From positions 372,001 through 436,000 of the forward strand of contig MU400518.1 of the NCBI GenBank assembly GCA_022578965.1: a stretch of 64,000 bases of DNA. Direction: 5' to 3'. A program made the position numbers and the translations under genes. This DNA is from Xylaria sp. FL1777 (taxonomy: Eukaryota > Ascomycota > Sordariomycetes > Xylariales > Xylariaceae). The notes below the pieces were generated by a model. That model was given only the letters and a program-made list of their open reading frames with translations, was not told the DNA's origin and searched no databases. Of this stretch, positions 1-11,621 are shown in pieces. Numbering within the stretch: position 1 is the stretch's first letter; the number at the start of each line of letters is the position of its first letter.

Positions 1-2008
1 ACAGCACAGCTAACATGCTGGCTATATTGAAGATCTTCGCCCTGCTTCAGCCCCGGGAAGCGGACCGGTATATATACACGTGAAATTAGAGTTGGTGTAT
101 GACTGATAATCCAGTGCAATGGCTTCGGGACTCCCGCTGTAACAGTGGGCTTCCAATCGCAACCTCATACTAACCCATCTAGTCTCTCGCGCAGGAATAC
201 CGGGTGACTGGGCCGCCATAGCGCAGGTCCAGGTCGCATACTCTCGGGCACAATTGGTGCGGCTACAGGCTAATGATGCGTCCATCAGACCAGAAGTAAG
301 GGTATTCGAGTCTCTCGGAATCATGATCACTTCACTATTGGCTATCACCCTTCCCAAACTTGCTACGCGAGGCGTTCATGCATGGGCTTCGTAAATCCGA
401 CAGAATCTCTTGTCTTTCTGTCACAGCCGAAAAAGCATGCCTCACCACGTACCCCTTGCTTCTCCGTCGACTGCGCCCCCCGTTTTGAACTGAGGTGACA
501 TTCCGGATCCTGGTGGAGGTTGTACGCAGTACGCAGTATGCGTATGTAGTGTACTTACTTACACAGAAGGATGGCACCCTCACCCCTGAGCACTGGGGTC
601 CCGCGCAGTGGGATCACAGCCCTGGGAAATGATGAATCGACGGCTTGGCTACTACGTTTACTAGTTACTGATCCTGAATGACCACGCTACGCTAATGACT
701 TTGCAGATGGTCATGTGACGACGCTTACTACAATTACTTGCAAAGCAATTACCTAAGTGTCGACTACGATAGCTAGTTTAAACATACAAGTTATCTAGGT
801 TGATCAATCGTACGATTGGTCAACCACGCACAATTTTTTTTCTTTTTTTTTTCTTTCGTGACTCATATCATTAGAAAATAAACGTTAGCCATAGAATTCA
901 TATTCAAGTCCAACAATATTTAAGTCCGAAAATAGATTTAGTGTCCCTCATTTGTTCTCCACGTATGTATATACCGGCTTGGCCAGTTGGTCGATAGTTT
1001 GGTTGACGAGATCAGGAGTAAAAGTCCACATTTGTCAGAATTTTCTTGACGCGGGGGCAATGCAGGTTTAATGAAAGGGGCTATTAATTGCCGACTTCAC
1101 AGTCACTAGCGTTATATGTAGGTCCGTGCAAAGACTCAGAGAATGCGGTCAGATTACCGTAGTATCTACTTACATGTACACGATAGTCCTCTAAACTAGG
1201 GTACTCAGTGTCTACTGCGTATATGGCCTCTCGGAAGCTTTCCAGAAGCAGGGCTACGATGTTACGCAGTATGCGTAGGTCTATATTTAAAGACCAAGAT
1301 TGTCTCTATCAACAGCCGAGGCTTCCTTGTTCCACAGGATAAAGCTCGTACAGCCTCTCTTCGGTGTACGGGCTTTCCGTAGAGCTTTCGTACAAGAAGC
1401 GGTGGCCGTTTTAGATCAGTCGACCACAGGAACAATGATATCGGTAGTTACGCACAGGCGAACCATTCTCCGAATAGCGGACAAAAGGGTTGGGGGTCAC
1501 GTCGGAGTTAGAGAGTCGAGACTTTATAGTCCATGAAACTAGTCTTTGGAAGTTCCATACGCCGCAAATAGTTGGCCAAGGTGATGTATACCAGTGTGAA
1601 GAAAGTTACCTACAGAAGATCTTTGTGCTAGATAAAGCTTATGGCTCCTTCAGTCGGCATTACGACTCTGTTGCTCGGGCGATACAGGGATCGGGGTTTC
1701 TGTCAGGAGGAATAGGGCAGAGTAAAAGGGCGTCTGCTTAGGAGGTATTTCAAGAGCTAGTTCTATGGATGGAAAGAGACTTGACGAATACGCTAGGTGG
1801 ACCTAGACGGCACATACACGTGTATATAGCCCTGACGGCTCCCAACGATTTGGTCAAATGAATGTATGTAGTGTAGACGTACGATTAATCTCTGATCCTA
1901 GATATACACGTGTGATATCTTCCTTGCCTCGTTTCACTTGGCCACCGCGCTTTCTCAATCGGCTACGCCCTCCACCTGATTCATCCCCGACACCCCATTT
2001 ATTACATC
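1..2008. other. Gene-free left edge
   Basis: No open frame here shows a recognisable protein or plausible splice joining. Visible items are a T-rich pyrimidine tract at about 834-857 and several copies of the word TACGCAGT/ACTGCGTA (523-537, 1214-1221, 1263-1270). The 3' part forms the upstream region of the terpene synthase at 2009. I see no clear TATA box. Confidence 0.6.
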
Positions 2009-3276
2009 ATGTGTGGCCAGAAAATCAGGCTACCGGAGCTCGAAAGTGTGTGGAAATGGCCGCGACTTGTCAATCCACATCTAGCTGAAGTTGAAGACGA
2101 ATGTCTGGACTGGGCTGCCAGTTTCGGGGCCTTCGACCCGGAAACGCAGAAGTTAGTACACGATAATGGCAAGCTTAGTGAGTATACTGCGGCAATATCG
2201 GAATTATAGGACTTGATACTGATTAGCTCTTCAGACCTCCTCGCAGCCATGTGCTACGCGAGGATGACGAAAGGTGAGAAGTCCCGCGCCCAGTCGTTAG
2301 GAACTGAACGCGTGCTCATTTGAGGGAACAGAACAAGTGAGATCTGGGTGTGATTTGATGCATCTCTTCTTCATGTTCGATGAACATTCGGACAAGTCAG
2401 GGCCTGCTGAGGCTTGGAATCAAGCTCGCATTCAGATGGACGCGTTATGCAACCCCCATAAGCCGCGGCCACAGGGAGAGTGGATTGGAGGCGAGTTTAC
2501 TCGGCAGTAAGATTTGATGCAACACCACGTTTAACCTTCGCCGGCTTATCATCCCACCAGGTTCTGGCTCCGAATCCCCGAAACTGCGACAGAGAAATTC
2601 AGGAGCCGATTCCTGGCAACGTGGGAAGCCTACGTCAACTCCGTGGCGGAACAAGCCGAACTACGTTCCCAAGCACACATTCCTGACCTAGCCACATACT
2701 TTCCAGTGCGGCGGAACACTTCTGGTGCCCCTTCCACCATTGTATTCGGCGAGATGGATTTGGACATACCCGACGATATTAGGGAGCACCCCTCGATCCG
2801 TGAGATGAAGACACTCGCGGTTGACCTGATAGTTATTGCAAATGTAAGTGAGCTTCGACAGCATTTGAGGTGCCACTTATTCACCTGATTCATAGGACCT
2901 TTTATCGTATAATAAGGAGCAGGCCGTGGGCGACGATGAACACAACATCGTCACCGTAATCATGAAGGAATTCGGTCTCAGCGTGCAGGACGCATTCGAC
3001 GAGGCAGGTAAGCTCAGCAATACGAAGATGGATCGGTTTCACCATTTGTATTATAACTTGCCGCGATGGATCGGGCCGGTCGACTTAGATGTACATAAGC
3101 TTGTCGACAACATAGCTCAGTGCGTAAGCGGTGTCATGCACTGGAGCTATGAGAGTCAGAGATATTTCGGGAAGCGTGGACTCATGGTCAAGCAGACACG
3201 GGTGATGCAACTGTTGCCCAAGGTCGACGACAACAGTGATATCGGCCCCGTGCCAGTGGATGATACGAAGATCTAA
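2009..3276 (+). CDS. Class I sesquiterpene-type synthase
   Basis: A terpene cyclase of the microbial/fungal class I family (terpene synthase family 2, metal-binding). The family ionises farnesyl diphosphate, or less often geranylgeranyl diphosphate, with three Mg2+ ions and cyclises it in the cytosol. Exons are 2009-2177, 2235-2273, 2332-2506, 2561-2843 and 2896-3276, all with GT-AG introns of 50-60 nt. They give 348 residues, the usual length. Seen directly: the Asp-rich metal motif DEHSD at residues 86-90, the NSE triad NDLLSYNKE at 222-230, and the C-terminal RY pair in SQRYFG. The intron before exon 5 falls exactly inside the NSE motif (N|D). The protein starts [11 protein letters not shown] with no targeting peptide. 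A P450 follows 1.4 kb downstream on the same strand, suggesting a small terpene cluster. The cyclised product cannot be read from sequence. I judge sesquiterpene likeliest, by family. Confidence 0.93.
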
Positions 3277-4685
3277 TCTAGTAAAGTTATAGCCAATATA
3301 CATTCACGCTTGAATAAACCCGCAGTCGCAAAAACACCAACTTCGCCAGGTTCGGTTCCGAACTGTCGTAACGAGTCAGGAATAACTTTTCGCGTAGGTA
3401 GACACTATGGATTTCCATAGTCTTGAATAGTCTTGTCGTATGCCTGTGTAAACCTAGGTAGTACATGCTTGACTTGGTAGACAGACTATCGGGAGTGAGG
3501 ATTGAGCTGATGTTCAAGAGGCTGGTACGGAGTATAGCTGTAGGTACGCTAAGTACGGCTACAGATCCCCGGACGATGGCCGGATATCGAGACCCGCAGC
3601 CTAAACCTAACATGGCAACCACTTTATACATGGTACACTACGTAAGTACTTACGCAGTAGTAGATATGCAGGCTATTTTTGCGCTCTATGCGTATCTAAA
3701 CTGCACCTATGTAAACTAGGTACCCAGTTAGATTTATACTAAGTGGTAGCATACATATACTAAATGGAATATGGAAGTTCCTAGCATCACTAGTTAAGCT
3801 ATCTATAAACTAACAAAGAAAAGGAATCAACCGCTATTTTAGCCAAACCTCTTACGTGTATATCCTATTGTAGCTATTGTGGGAAGGTGCTGAACTCTTA
3901 CAACACCATATCCCACTAGCTATCCAACCCTATCACTGCCTACTACGACTACTACCTACTACGTATGTGTGCGTTTTATGCTTACTATGTGTATAGGAGC
4001 TCGACCATGGTTTTTGCTGCTGCTTACAAAGGCACTTTGGTCTAACCTGGTTTGTATCAGAGAATTTGGGGGTATGTGGATACCTTGGAGATACTTTTTA
4101 GAAGCTGATATTAGTGTACCGGTGTGTAATCGAGTGACTTCTAGAAAATCGAAGCGGGTAAGACTAGGGTACCGGTATTCTACGTACGTATGGAGTACAG
4201 ATAAACCCCTGGAAGACTGATACCCTGGCCTTGGATCCCACCCCAGTAGGTACAGCTGTGGTATCATTAAGCGGACGAATCAGTTCTCTGGTACCACTTG
4301 AAGATTACTTTATTTGACACCACAGTACACCGGAACAGCTGTTAATACCGTATGTTCGTGTGCCGCTTTGCACGGATGGACTTTTCTTCGGATTGGAATC
4401 GCCGGTTCGTTAGCCGTTGAAAATTTTGCCAAAGTATGGAATGATTCCTTTCCTCGAAGGGCCAATCAAGGAGTTCTAGTAGAATTGAAAGTCTCGCCTC
4501 ACCTTGAGCAGTCAGTGCTTACCGTAAATGACGTTTAACCGAGTGTAGTGAAGATACAGAGGGCAGTATATAAAAATACTCCTTGCTTCGCAGTATTAAA
4601 GACCTAGATGCTTAACACACTGAGAACTACTGCGTATTGCTGAGGGAACATGGTATAATACAGCAGACCTATACCTCTCTGAATC
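3277..4685. other. Spacer between terpene synthase and P450
   Basis: About 1.4 kb with no supported gene. Short open frames on both strands have no family signature. It holds TACGCAGT (3651-3658), ACTGCGTA (4629-4636) and TAGGTA-like words. The last 150 bases form the likely P450 promoter. Confidence 0.5.
4567..4576 (+). promoter_or_regulatory. Possible TATA box of the P450 gene
   Basis: The word TATATAAAAA lies about 110 bases before the P450 start codon, a normal distance for a fungal TATA box. This is only a sequence match. The transcription start is unknown. Confidence 0.3.
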
Positions 4686-6359
4686 ATGTCCGCCCTCCTA
4701 TCATCGGAGCATGGCCTCAGTATCGGGGCCAGCCTCACTACGGCGGCAGCTCTGCTTATAATTTACGTTGTCGGTAGTGTGGTTTACTCGTTGACAATAC
4801 ACCCTCTTGCTGCCTTTCCTGGCCCAATTTCCACAGCCACCAGTCGCATTCCATTTTGGCGTGCATGTGTGACGGGGACCCAGGTGACATGGATGCAGAA
4901 GCTACATGCCAAGTATGGCCCAGTCGTTCGGTACAGTCCCAATGACTTGAGCTTTATAGACCAAGACGGCTCTGTATGGAAGGCTATCCATGGTCACGGC
5001 AAGGGTGGACGAGAGTTCCCAAAGGCACGGGAATGGTTTGTCACTCCTGCAAATGGTATCCCTCCACCAAGACATCCAAGTCCTAGATATGTGCAGTAGC
5101 TAACTAGATACAGGCGTGTATGGTATCAACAGCGCACCTGCTCATGAAGACCACCGACGGTACCGCCGTGTGTTTGCGCCGGCCTTCTCAGATCGGGCTC
5201 TGAAGCAGCAGGAATCGCTTTTCCGCAAACACATTGATCTTCTGACCTCAAAACTGAGCGAGAATGCCAGCAAGAGTGAGACTGTAGATATGGTCAAGAT
5301 GTTTCAGTTTACTACATTCGACATCATGGGGGACCTCACCTTTGGCCAACCTCTAGGTCTCCTCAAGGGAAACAAGTATACTCACTGGGTCGAGGCCGTT
5401 TTCGACTCCATCAAAGTAATTCCTATCGCCCAACTCATCCAATACTATCCGGTAGTTAATACCATCTTTAACTTCCTCGAGCCAAAATTCGTCACGGATA
5501 TGAAGTACAATCATTTCAAACACTCAACAGACCGTATTGACATGCGACTTGAGAAGGGCTCTGATGAGCCGGACATCTGGAATTTAGTATTGTCTGCGAA
5601 AGAAGACGAAAAGCTCAGTCTCGAGGAGATGTACTGCCATTCCGATGTGTTCATGCTCGCCGGCACCGAGACTACAGGTACGTAACACTTGCCCTCCATC
5701 TTTCTCCGAAGATCGCTAACCAGGTGCAGGAACATCCATGGCTGGCCTCACTTACTATCTCCTCACTAATCCGGACAAGCTGGCACTCCTAACCCAGGAA
5801 ATCCGAGCCGAGTTCTCCAGTGAGTCTGAGATTACCATGGAGAGCACCGCCGGACTAAAGTTCCTCAACGCCTGTGAGTATAGATCAATCCCTTCATGTC
5901 ATGGATCCACTTGCTAACCCGTAGATACCGGCAGGCATAAACGAAGCTCTTCGTCTCTACCCTCCCGTCCCCGTCGGTGTCCCTCGCGTTGTCCCAGAAC
6001 CCGGGCAGACCATAGCTGGCAAGTGGGTGGCGCCGGAAACACGCGTGTCCGTACACCACTACGCGACGTATCATAGTCCATCTAATTTTCGTAACCCGGA
6101 CACATTCGCGCCCGAGCGCTGGCTCGGCGATCCTGCCTACCAGAATGACCGCCGCGAGTCGGTGAAGCCGTTTGCGACGGGCCCGCGCGACTGCATCGGG
6201 CAGAACATGGCGATGTTTGAGATGCGTCTCATGCTTGCTCTCGTCTACTTCAATTTTGACCTCGAAATCTGTAAAGAAAGCAGGGAGTGGCCGGAGCAGA
6301 AAGCGTTTGTGCTATGGGACAAGAAACCCCTAATTTGTCGTCTTAAACTTGCACATTAA
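4686..6359 (+). CDS. Cytochrome P450 (isotrichodermin C-15 hydroxylase/CYP65-like)
   Basis: A microsomal haem-thiolate monooxygenase, using O2 and NADPH via P450 reductase to hydroxylate a lipophilic substrate. Exons 4686-5055, 5114-5677, 5730-5873 and 5935-6359 join to 500 residues, full length. Seen: an N-terminal membrane anchor at about residues 15-38; a proline-rich hinge (HPLAAFPGP); the I-helix oxygen motif AGTETT; the K-helix ExxR as EALR; the PERW motif; and the haem-binding loop PFATGPRDCIGQN with its Cys ligand. All key residues are present, so the enzyme should be active. The N-terminal half (HAKYGPVVRYSPNDLSF, AFSDRALKQQE) resembles fungal P450s of the CYP65 type that oxidise terpenoids. 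Lying 1.4 kb downstream of a terpene synthase in the same orientation, it is the natural candidate to oxidise that product. This role is inferred from position. Confidence 0.93.
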
Positions 6360-6534
6360 ATACATCATTTGGGTTATGGGATTGAACATGGCGTTTCCGG
6401 GGTCTGTAGCTTGTCATACTTTCCATTTATTGAGTGAAAGCAAGCACTGCCGAACTACATAAGACAAATTACGTCTTTGTACTTCATTGTTTCTCGGCAG
6501 GTGGTGATCAACGTACCACTGGGATTTTAGATTC

Positions 6535-6753
6535 TTAATAAACAAAGTAGTCCTCCATCTCACGCATAGCATCGTGTCGTGTGATAGCAATACGAAATGC
6601 TCCATTTGAAAAGGGTTCCGAGGAAGCAGTCTCACCGTACGTGATGGGCATCGTCAGAAGAGGCTGCCTACCACGATTTGAACAGAGAGCCCTGGGGCAC
6701 ATTGTTCCGTCGGTCGTGTCGCGCACGATCCACCCTCTCGTCGCATCTCCCTC
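6535..6753 (-). pseudogene. Orphan exon-like fragment
   Basis: A minus-strand open stretch beginning right after a good splice acceptor (TTATGTTAG, reverse complement). It encodes about 72 residues with coding-like composition, including PITYGETASSEPFSNGAFR and the C-terminal EMEDYFVY before a stop. No convincing upstream exon with a start codon is visible between it and 7200. It may be the last exon of a decayed gene, or a real small gene with an exon I cannot find. I do not recognise the family. Confidence 0.25.
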
Positions 6754-7202
6754 CTAACATAAACAGATTGCTTCAATAGCGGAGTGTACACATAACCGAG
6801 GAGGCACATCTAAACATAGGTACCTAGGTGATGACCCGTTCAGTTTGCTCCTCCTTGCTCTTTCCTCGTGACGGAGTGTTCAAGTGCTCTAGAGGACCTC
6901 AGGTTCAGCTTGCCATGTGCCTACTTGCCTGCCTAAGGACGTGCGTACTTACAAAGGTGGCTCTGTAAGTTCTTGCGTCGAAAGTTGCACTACGAACCCC
7001 CCCTGGCTCCTTCTCTATTGCCTAAGGCAGTGACAACGGAGTTGCTTGTGGAACATGCACACGGAATATGCTCTGTGAGAAGCCTGACAATCTATCGTCG
7101 CCTTTTGCTACCCCGGCTTCTTGTGACCGTCGGTGGCTTCAACACAGGCGACTCATGCCACATACCCTTCCCTGATGTCGTACTCGCTGGCCCTCCCAAA
7201 GA

Positions 7203-10200
7203 ATGTCTATCCTCTGTTGTTGTCGCAATCGCCAGCCCGCCGACAAAGAGACACAAGCAGAGCCCCCTGAACTACCTCTCCAACCACCTCGTGCAAGACT
7301 ATCCAAGGCTCTGTCACGGTCTGACACCGACATGTATCTCTCATCCATCCTAGCCTCTCGGGGCCCTTCGCAGCTGATCATCCCCGCATACCATAACATT
7401 GTCGATCCAGAAGCCGTTGAGGTGGAAGACTCCGACGACGACGGCCCAGAAAGAGACACACGACGACCAAATACCAGTGCCCTGGGATCATTCAGAACGA
7501 GGTTGATCCGACGCTTATCTCACCGAGCCGATGCCAAGGTTGGCTCGCGGCCGTTCGTTGGTACTAGTGATGAAGAACTTGCCCGGCGCGCAGAGCTTAA
7601 GCGTCTGATGCACAAACGAATTCAAGAAGAGCTGAAAAGCGAAGAAGAGGAAGATGACGACCTGAGGGTCATACCTCCCAAGCCGCCTAGCATTAGTAAT
7701 TGCAGAGAACCTGAGCTCACTGGGGGTGGCCCTAGAGATACAATCGAGTTCTCTGTTTCTGCTGCTGACAAGCACGAACCTGGAAAGGCGGCCGGCACGT
7801 TGCCAGGAACGGTATTCCTCCCAACCCCAGCCATCAATAGACCGCAAGAGCCATGTCGGCAGCAAAGCAGTTACTCCGAGTCGGCTAGGAGATCTATCAA
7901 CAACTCTTACCAAGACTACAGCTTACCACTTGGCGAGACGAAATCCGTTATCCAGCCACCATCACCCCCACATCTTACTCCTGTCCATATATCGGGAGAA
8001 AGCGGTCGTGAATCGCCCTCTACTGCCTCATGGCGCCTATCTTATAGTGAAATTCACATAGAAAGCTATATTGAACCCTTGGTAGAGGCCAGGCACGTCT
8101 CTCGTCCTCAGTCACTAAAGCTTGAAAATTCGATCTCTCAGTTAGGAGATAATACCGCTCATCCGCACGAAACAGACACACATACTAATTGTAGTAACAC
8201 TACTATGCACAACGAAACTATTGACACCAGCCGAACAATGCAATTCGGCCAAGAAGCAGACCCGGAGAGAAACCACGAAGATACTGATGTCTCCAGTGAC
8301 TCGCTTGAGACGACTGATGGCCGATATTCCCCATTAGATGTATGGTTGCGAAGTCAGAACTTACATTATATTTCGATGTCTTCGAATCGTTCGAATGCTG
8401 ACACTGTACTCGAACATTCTCGTGAATGGGATACCAGAGAGCAAACCGAGGACAGGCAGATTTCGGAAAACTTCGTAGAGATGTCAGGACATAAAGAACG
8501 GACTACGGATTCGAGTCCGATTCTACAAGAGCATGCCCCTGGCGCTTGGCCGACGCCACCAGCATGTATTGCCAGCAATGAACCCATTGCGTCGCATCAA
8601 GCCCTGAACCGCGGAATAAAGAACGCAGGTCCTACGGAAGAATCACATTTGGAGGACCAGACCCAAGACGTATCTTCACGTTATACGTCATCTCGATATA
8701 CCACAAGGCCTAACAGCCAACAGGCTACTCCAAGGGGCTCACATCCCAGCCTGACAGAGCTTTTGAGAAGTCGCAAAATCCTACAATCACTTTCCCCAGG
8801 CCATGGTGAGTACAGGATGCCATCAACCGCCTAGGTGAGTCTTACAGGCACTAATAAGAATTAAGGGTCTATCAGTCCATATCACGTAACAGCTAGTGAT
8901 AATTCGGACGTTAGCTCGTATCGAACGGCTCTAAACAAAACACCATCATCGGATCATGCCAAGCCCAGGCAAGATGTGCCGCAATTGCCCACGGCTGAGG
9001 CATTGTCTATCAATGCTTCAGAAACAGCAAGCTTTTGGCAGCGAGAAGAAGAGCTGAAATCGATTAAGAAACGTTTTGGTCTCACCCCAGCACGTCGATA
9101 TCCCAGGACAGCTGTTCATAGCAAGTTTCGAGAGGAATTTGAAGATCAAAAAGGCTCAAGCAGTGGTAGAAGTTCCATTCTTTCCAAATTGTATCTCGTG
9201 TTTCCAAGGAGATCTAGAACCTCGAGCTCGCACACGGAACTAAACAGGAGCAACGAAGAGATTGAAATGCATTCGACAGATTACCAAAAGACGCATAAAC
9301 TACCGTCGTCTGGTTTAGGCTGGAGTACAAATCATTGTCAAGCATCCGACGTGGAACCAGGTCAGTATTCTTTTAACTTGTCTAGTGAGTACAAATTTCC
9401 TAATCAGAGGATCTATATTTCTATTTCTACAGAGGGCTACCGGAACGCTTGATATTATTTGCCATACACGACGATTACTGACCAAATGTTTAAATAGAAA
9501 CTCCCATTGAAAAGAGAGTCGCAAGCTTGTGGCAAGGCGCAAAAAATCATGAAGTAGACCACCTGGCTGAGAGATCGAAGGCCAAGTTTATTAAAGTTTC
9601 AATGCCTAGAGCAAATATGAATAATGCCAAAGCGCGATTTGGCCCCTCAATCAATCACCGTCCTGATATTCATAAAATGCACAGTAAGAATGAGGCAAGT
9701 AAAGCTCTAGCTGGCCCACCTCAATCCCAAATGGACATGAAGAATTTGAATGAAGCTAAAACGGAAGACACTGTTGGGATTCACACTGGTGTCCTTCAAG
9801 AATGGGTGGAGCAGCTTCAAGCGGAAGACGTGCAGCGTCAAAGTCGTACGGAGTCAAGAATCAGTGTCCCCAAACAGCAACCTCTTAGGTTGCGGACCCC
9901 TCCGAGCTCATGGGCGAAATGGCCTTCGCATACACGCCAGGAGAGAACAGCCTCAGCTGCGGAGAAAGACAAGGTAAACACCAGGGATTTTGCAGTGGTT
10001 ATAAAATCCGATTTGCTTGGGACTAGGGCAGGAAGCCAGGAGCAGTCAACGGAGAAAGACTTGACGGCAACATCCCGAAATTTACCAAGCCAAGTCAGCA
10101 AGGCATTGAAATACGGCTGGAATAAAATTATCACTCACACAAGCTCTCTTGGTCACTCTTCGGATAATAGGCCAGCGACCCAGAATACCCAGTTTTCTCA

Positions 10201-10795
10201 AGGCTTCTTGGAATATCCGGAGCTCAAACTTCTTCCTACTGCAGAAGGCTATAGAGAAGTAGAAGCTCTCGACCAACAGATAGATACCATGAAGCGCCGT
10301 TCTACACCTGGTAGGAGGGGTGCCCGACAATCCAATAGTGACGGCACGAGGCGTCCATTGGCGAGCCGTATTGCTGAGGAAGTCCATAAGTTCCAGGCTG
10401 AGGGCGAGAATATTGCCTGGACTAATGTCCAGTATCATGCTAAAATCCCACTAACTACACAATTCCTATCACCAGCGGACGCTCTCATCGCTCACAGTCC
10501 TATGCCAGTTGACTCGGAGCTCTTTAGTAGTCCGGAATTGCAATGCGCATACGAAGATTGTGTGCAAATCCAAATGCTCAATGACGGCGACGATAATAAC
10601 ACGGCCAAAGCTCAAGACGGGGCGATAATTAAACGAGCGAGATCTACTGGAAACATTGAGGTCAAGCTACCCGGAGATGAGGTTGCTCCTACACACGTCC
10701 ACAAAACAAAGAAATTGGGTCTACGACGACATAAATCTCTTGGTTGGATCCGTGGCCGCGGGAATGGTCTAGACAAGCCAATAGCAGCAGAATAA
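7203..10795 (+). CDS. Large Ser-rich protein of unknown function
   Basis: Exons 7203-8805, 8893-9360 and 9498-10795 join in frame (GT-AG) to 1122 residues. I do not recognise a family. The N-terminus MSILCCCRNR carries three consecutive cysteines beside basic residues, a context often palmitoylated. Residues 30-540 are Ser/Thr/Pro/Glu-rich and probably disordered, with an acidic run (KSEEEEDDD) near residue 150. A short motif occurs twice: SFWQREEELKSIKKRFG in exon 2 and SLWQGAKNHEVDHLAERSK at the start of exon 3. The C-terminal part is basic (RRHKSLGW). It lies alone between the P450 and the RING gene, with no evident functional link. Both splice joins keep the frame, but alternative acceptors exist at 8847 and 8876 and a shorter intron 2 is conceivable, so the exact middle sequence is less certain than the gene itself. 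Confidence 0.75.
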
Positions 10796-11621
10796 GAGTG
10801 AAGACGTTGCAAGAGGATTAATAATGTATGGATTTCTGGCTCTTACAAATTCGAACCAACTAAACTCCCTCTTATTATTGTTGACGTTCCTTTGAAACTG
10901 AAGAGGGAAAAGCATAGATTTGTATTATCATACTGTATAGACGGATTATCCGAAGTTGGGATGAGTTTCCATGCCCGCTTACGCGAAAACGACCGGGAAT
11001 TACGAAACTTTGAGTTGGGGCCTATTGAGAGTAACAGTCTTGTGAAGTTACCTTGGTAGATGAATAGTAACTTATGATAGTTGCCTGGTGTATGTTAGCC
11101 TTAGAATATACGGGTTTAAGAATTCGCGGAAGCTTTTATCAGAGTGAGATTTCTTGCTACAACAGTGTCAAAACCGTTGACACAAGATTATGCAGAATAG
11201 CCCTTTGGTACGGCGGAATCCAATGAGGCGCTGATGTTAAGCTTGAACTCAAAGATGGGTTAAAGGTGGCTCGCTAACTTTCGAAGGCTTGCCTAGGTCT
11301 CAACAAAGGTTGACATTGCCAAACAAAGGATTTGTTTTGCTAGACAATCAATCTTTGAGAACACCTGGTCAATTCTGGAGAGTTATTTTCAAGTGTGTTT
11401 TTAACTCAAACTCATGCTTTTGCCGTGTTCTAAAACAATAGATGAGTTTCCATGAAATGAACGACTATTTATATGGTGGTTAGCGCTAGCTGTGAACTCC
11501 TTTTTGTCTAAGACCAGCAGCAAGCCGTCTGACCCCTTTTCGGAACCAAACCTACTTTCTAGAGCAATAGTGTCTCATTTCTAAAAATACCTTAATCCAA
11601 CACTTTTAAACAGAAAGGAAA
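10796..11621. other. Intergenic, nothing recognised
   Basis: About 0.8 kb, AT-richer than the flanking genes, with no supported open frame. It contains the 3' region of the Ser-rich gene and the upstream region of the RING gene. TTTGTCTAAG and TTTCTAGAGC lie near the RING start, without an obvious TATA box. Confidence 0.5.

Noticed and set aside
1300..1741. Two overlapping plus frames upstream of the terpene synthase
   Set aside because: No family signature and no plausible splice connection.
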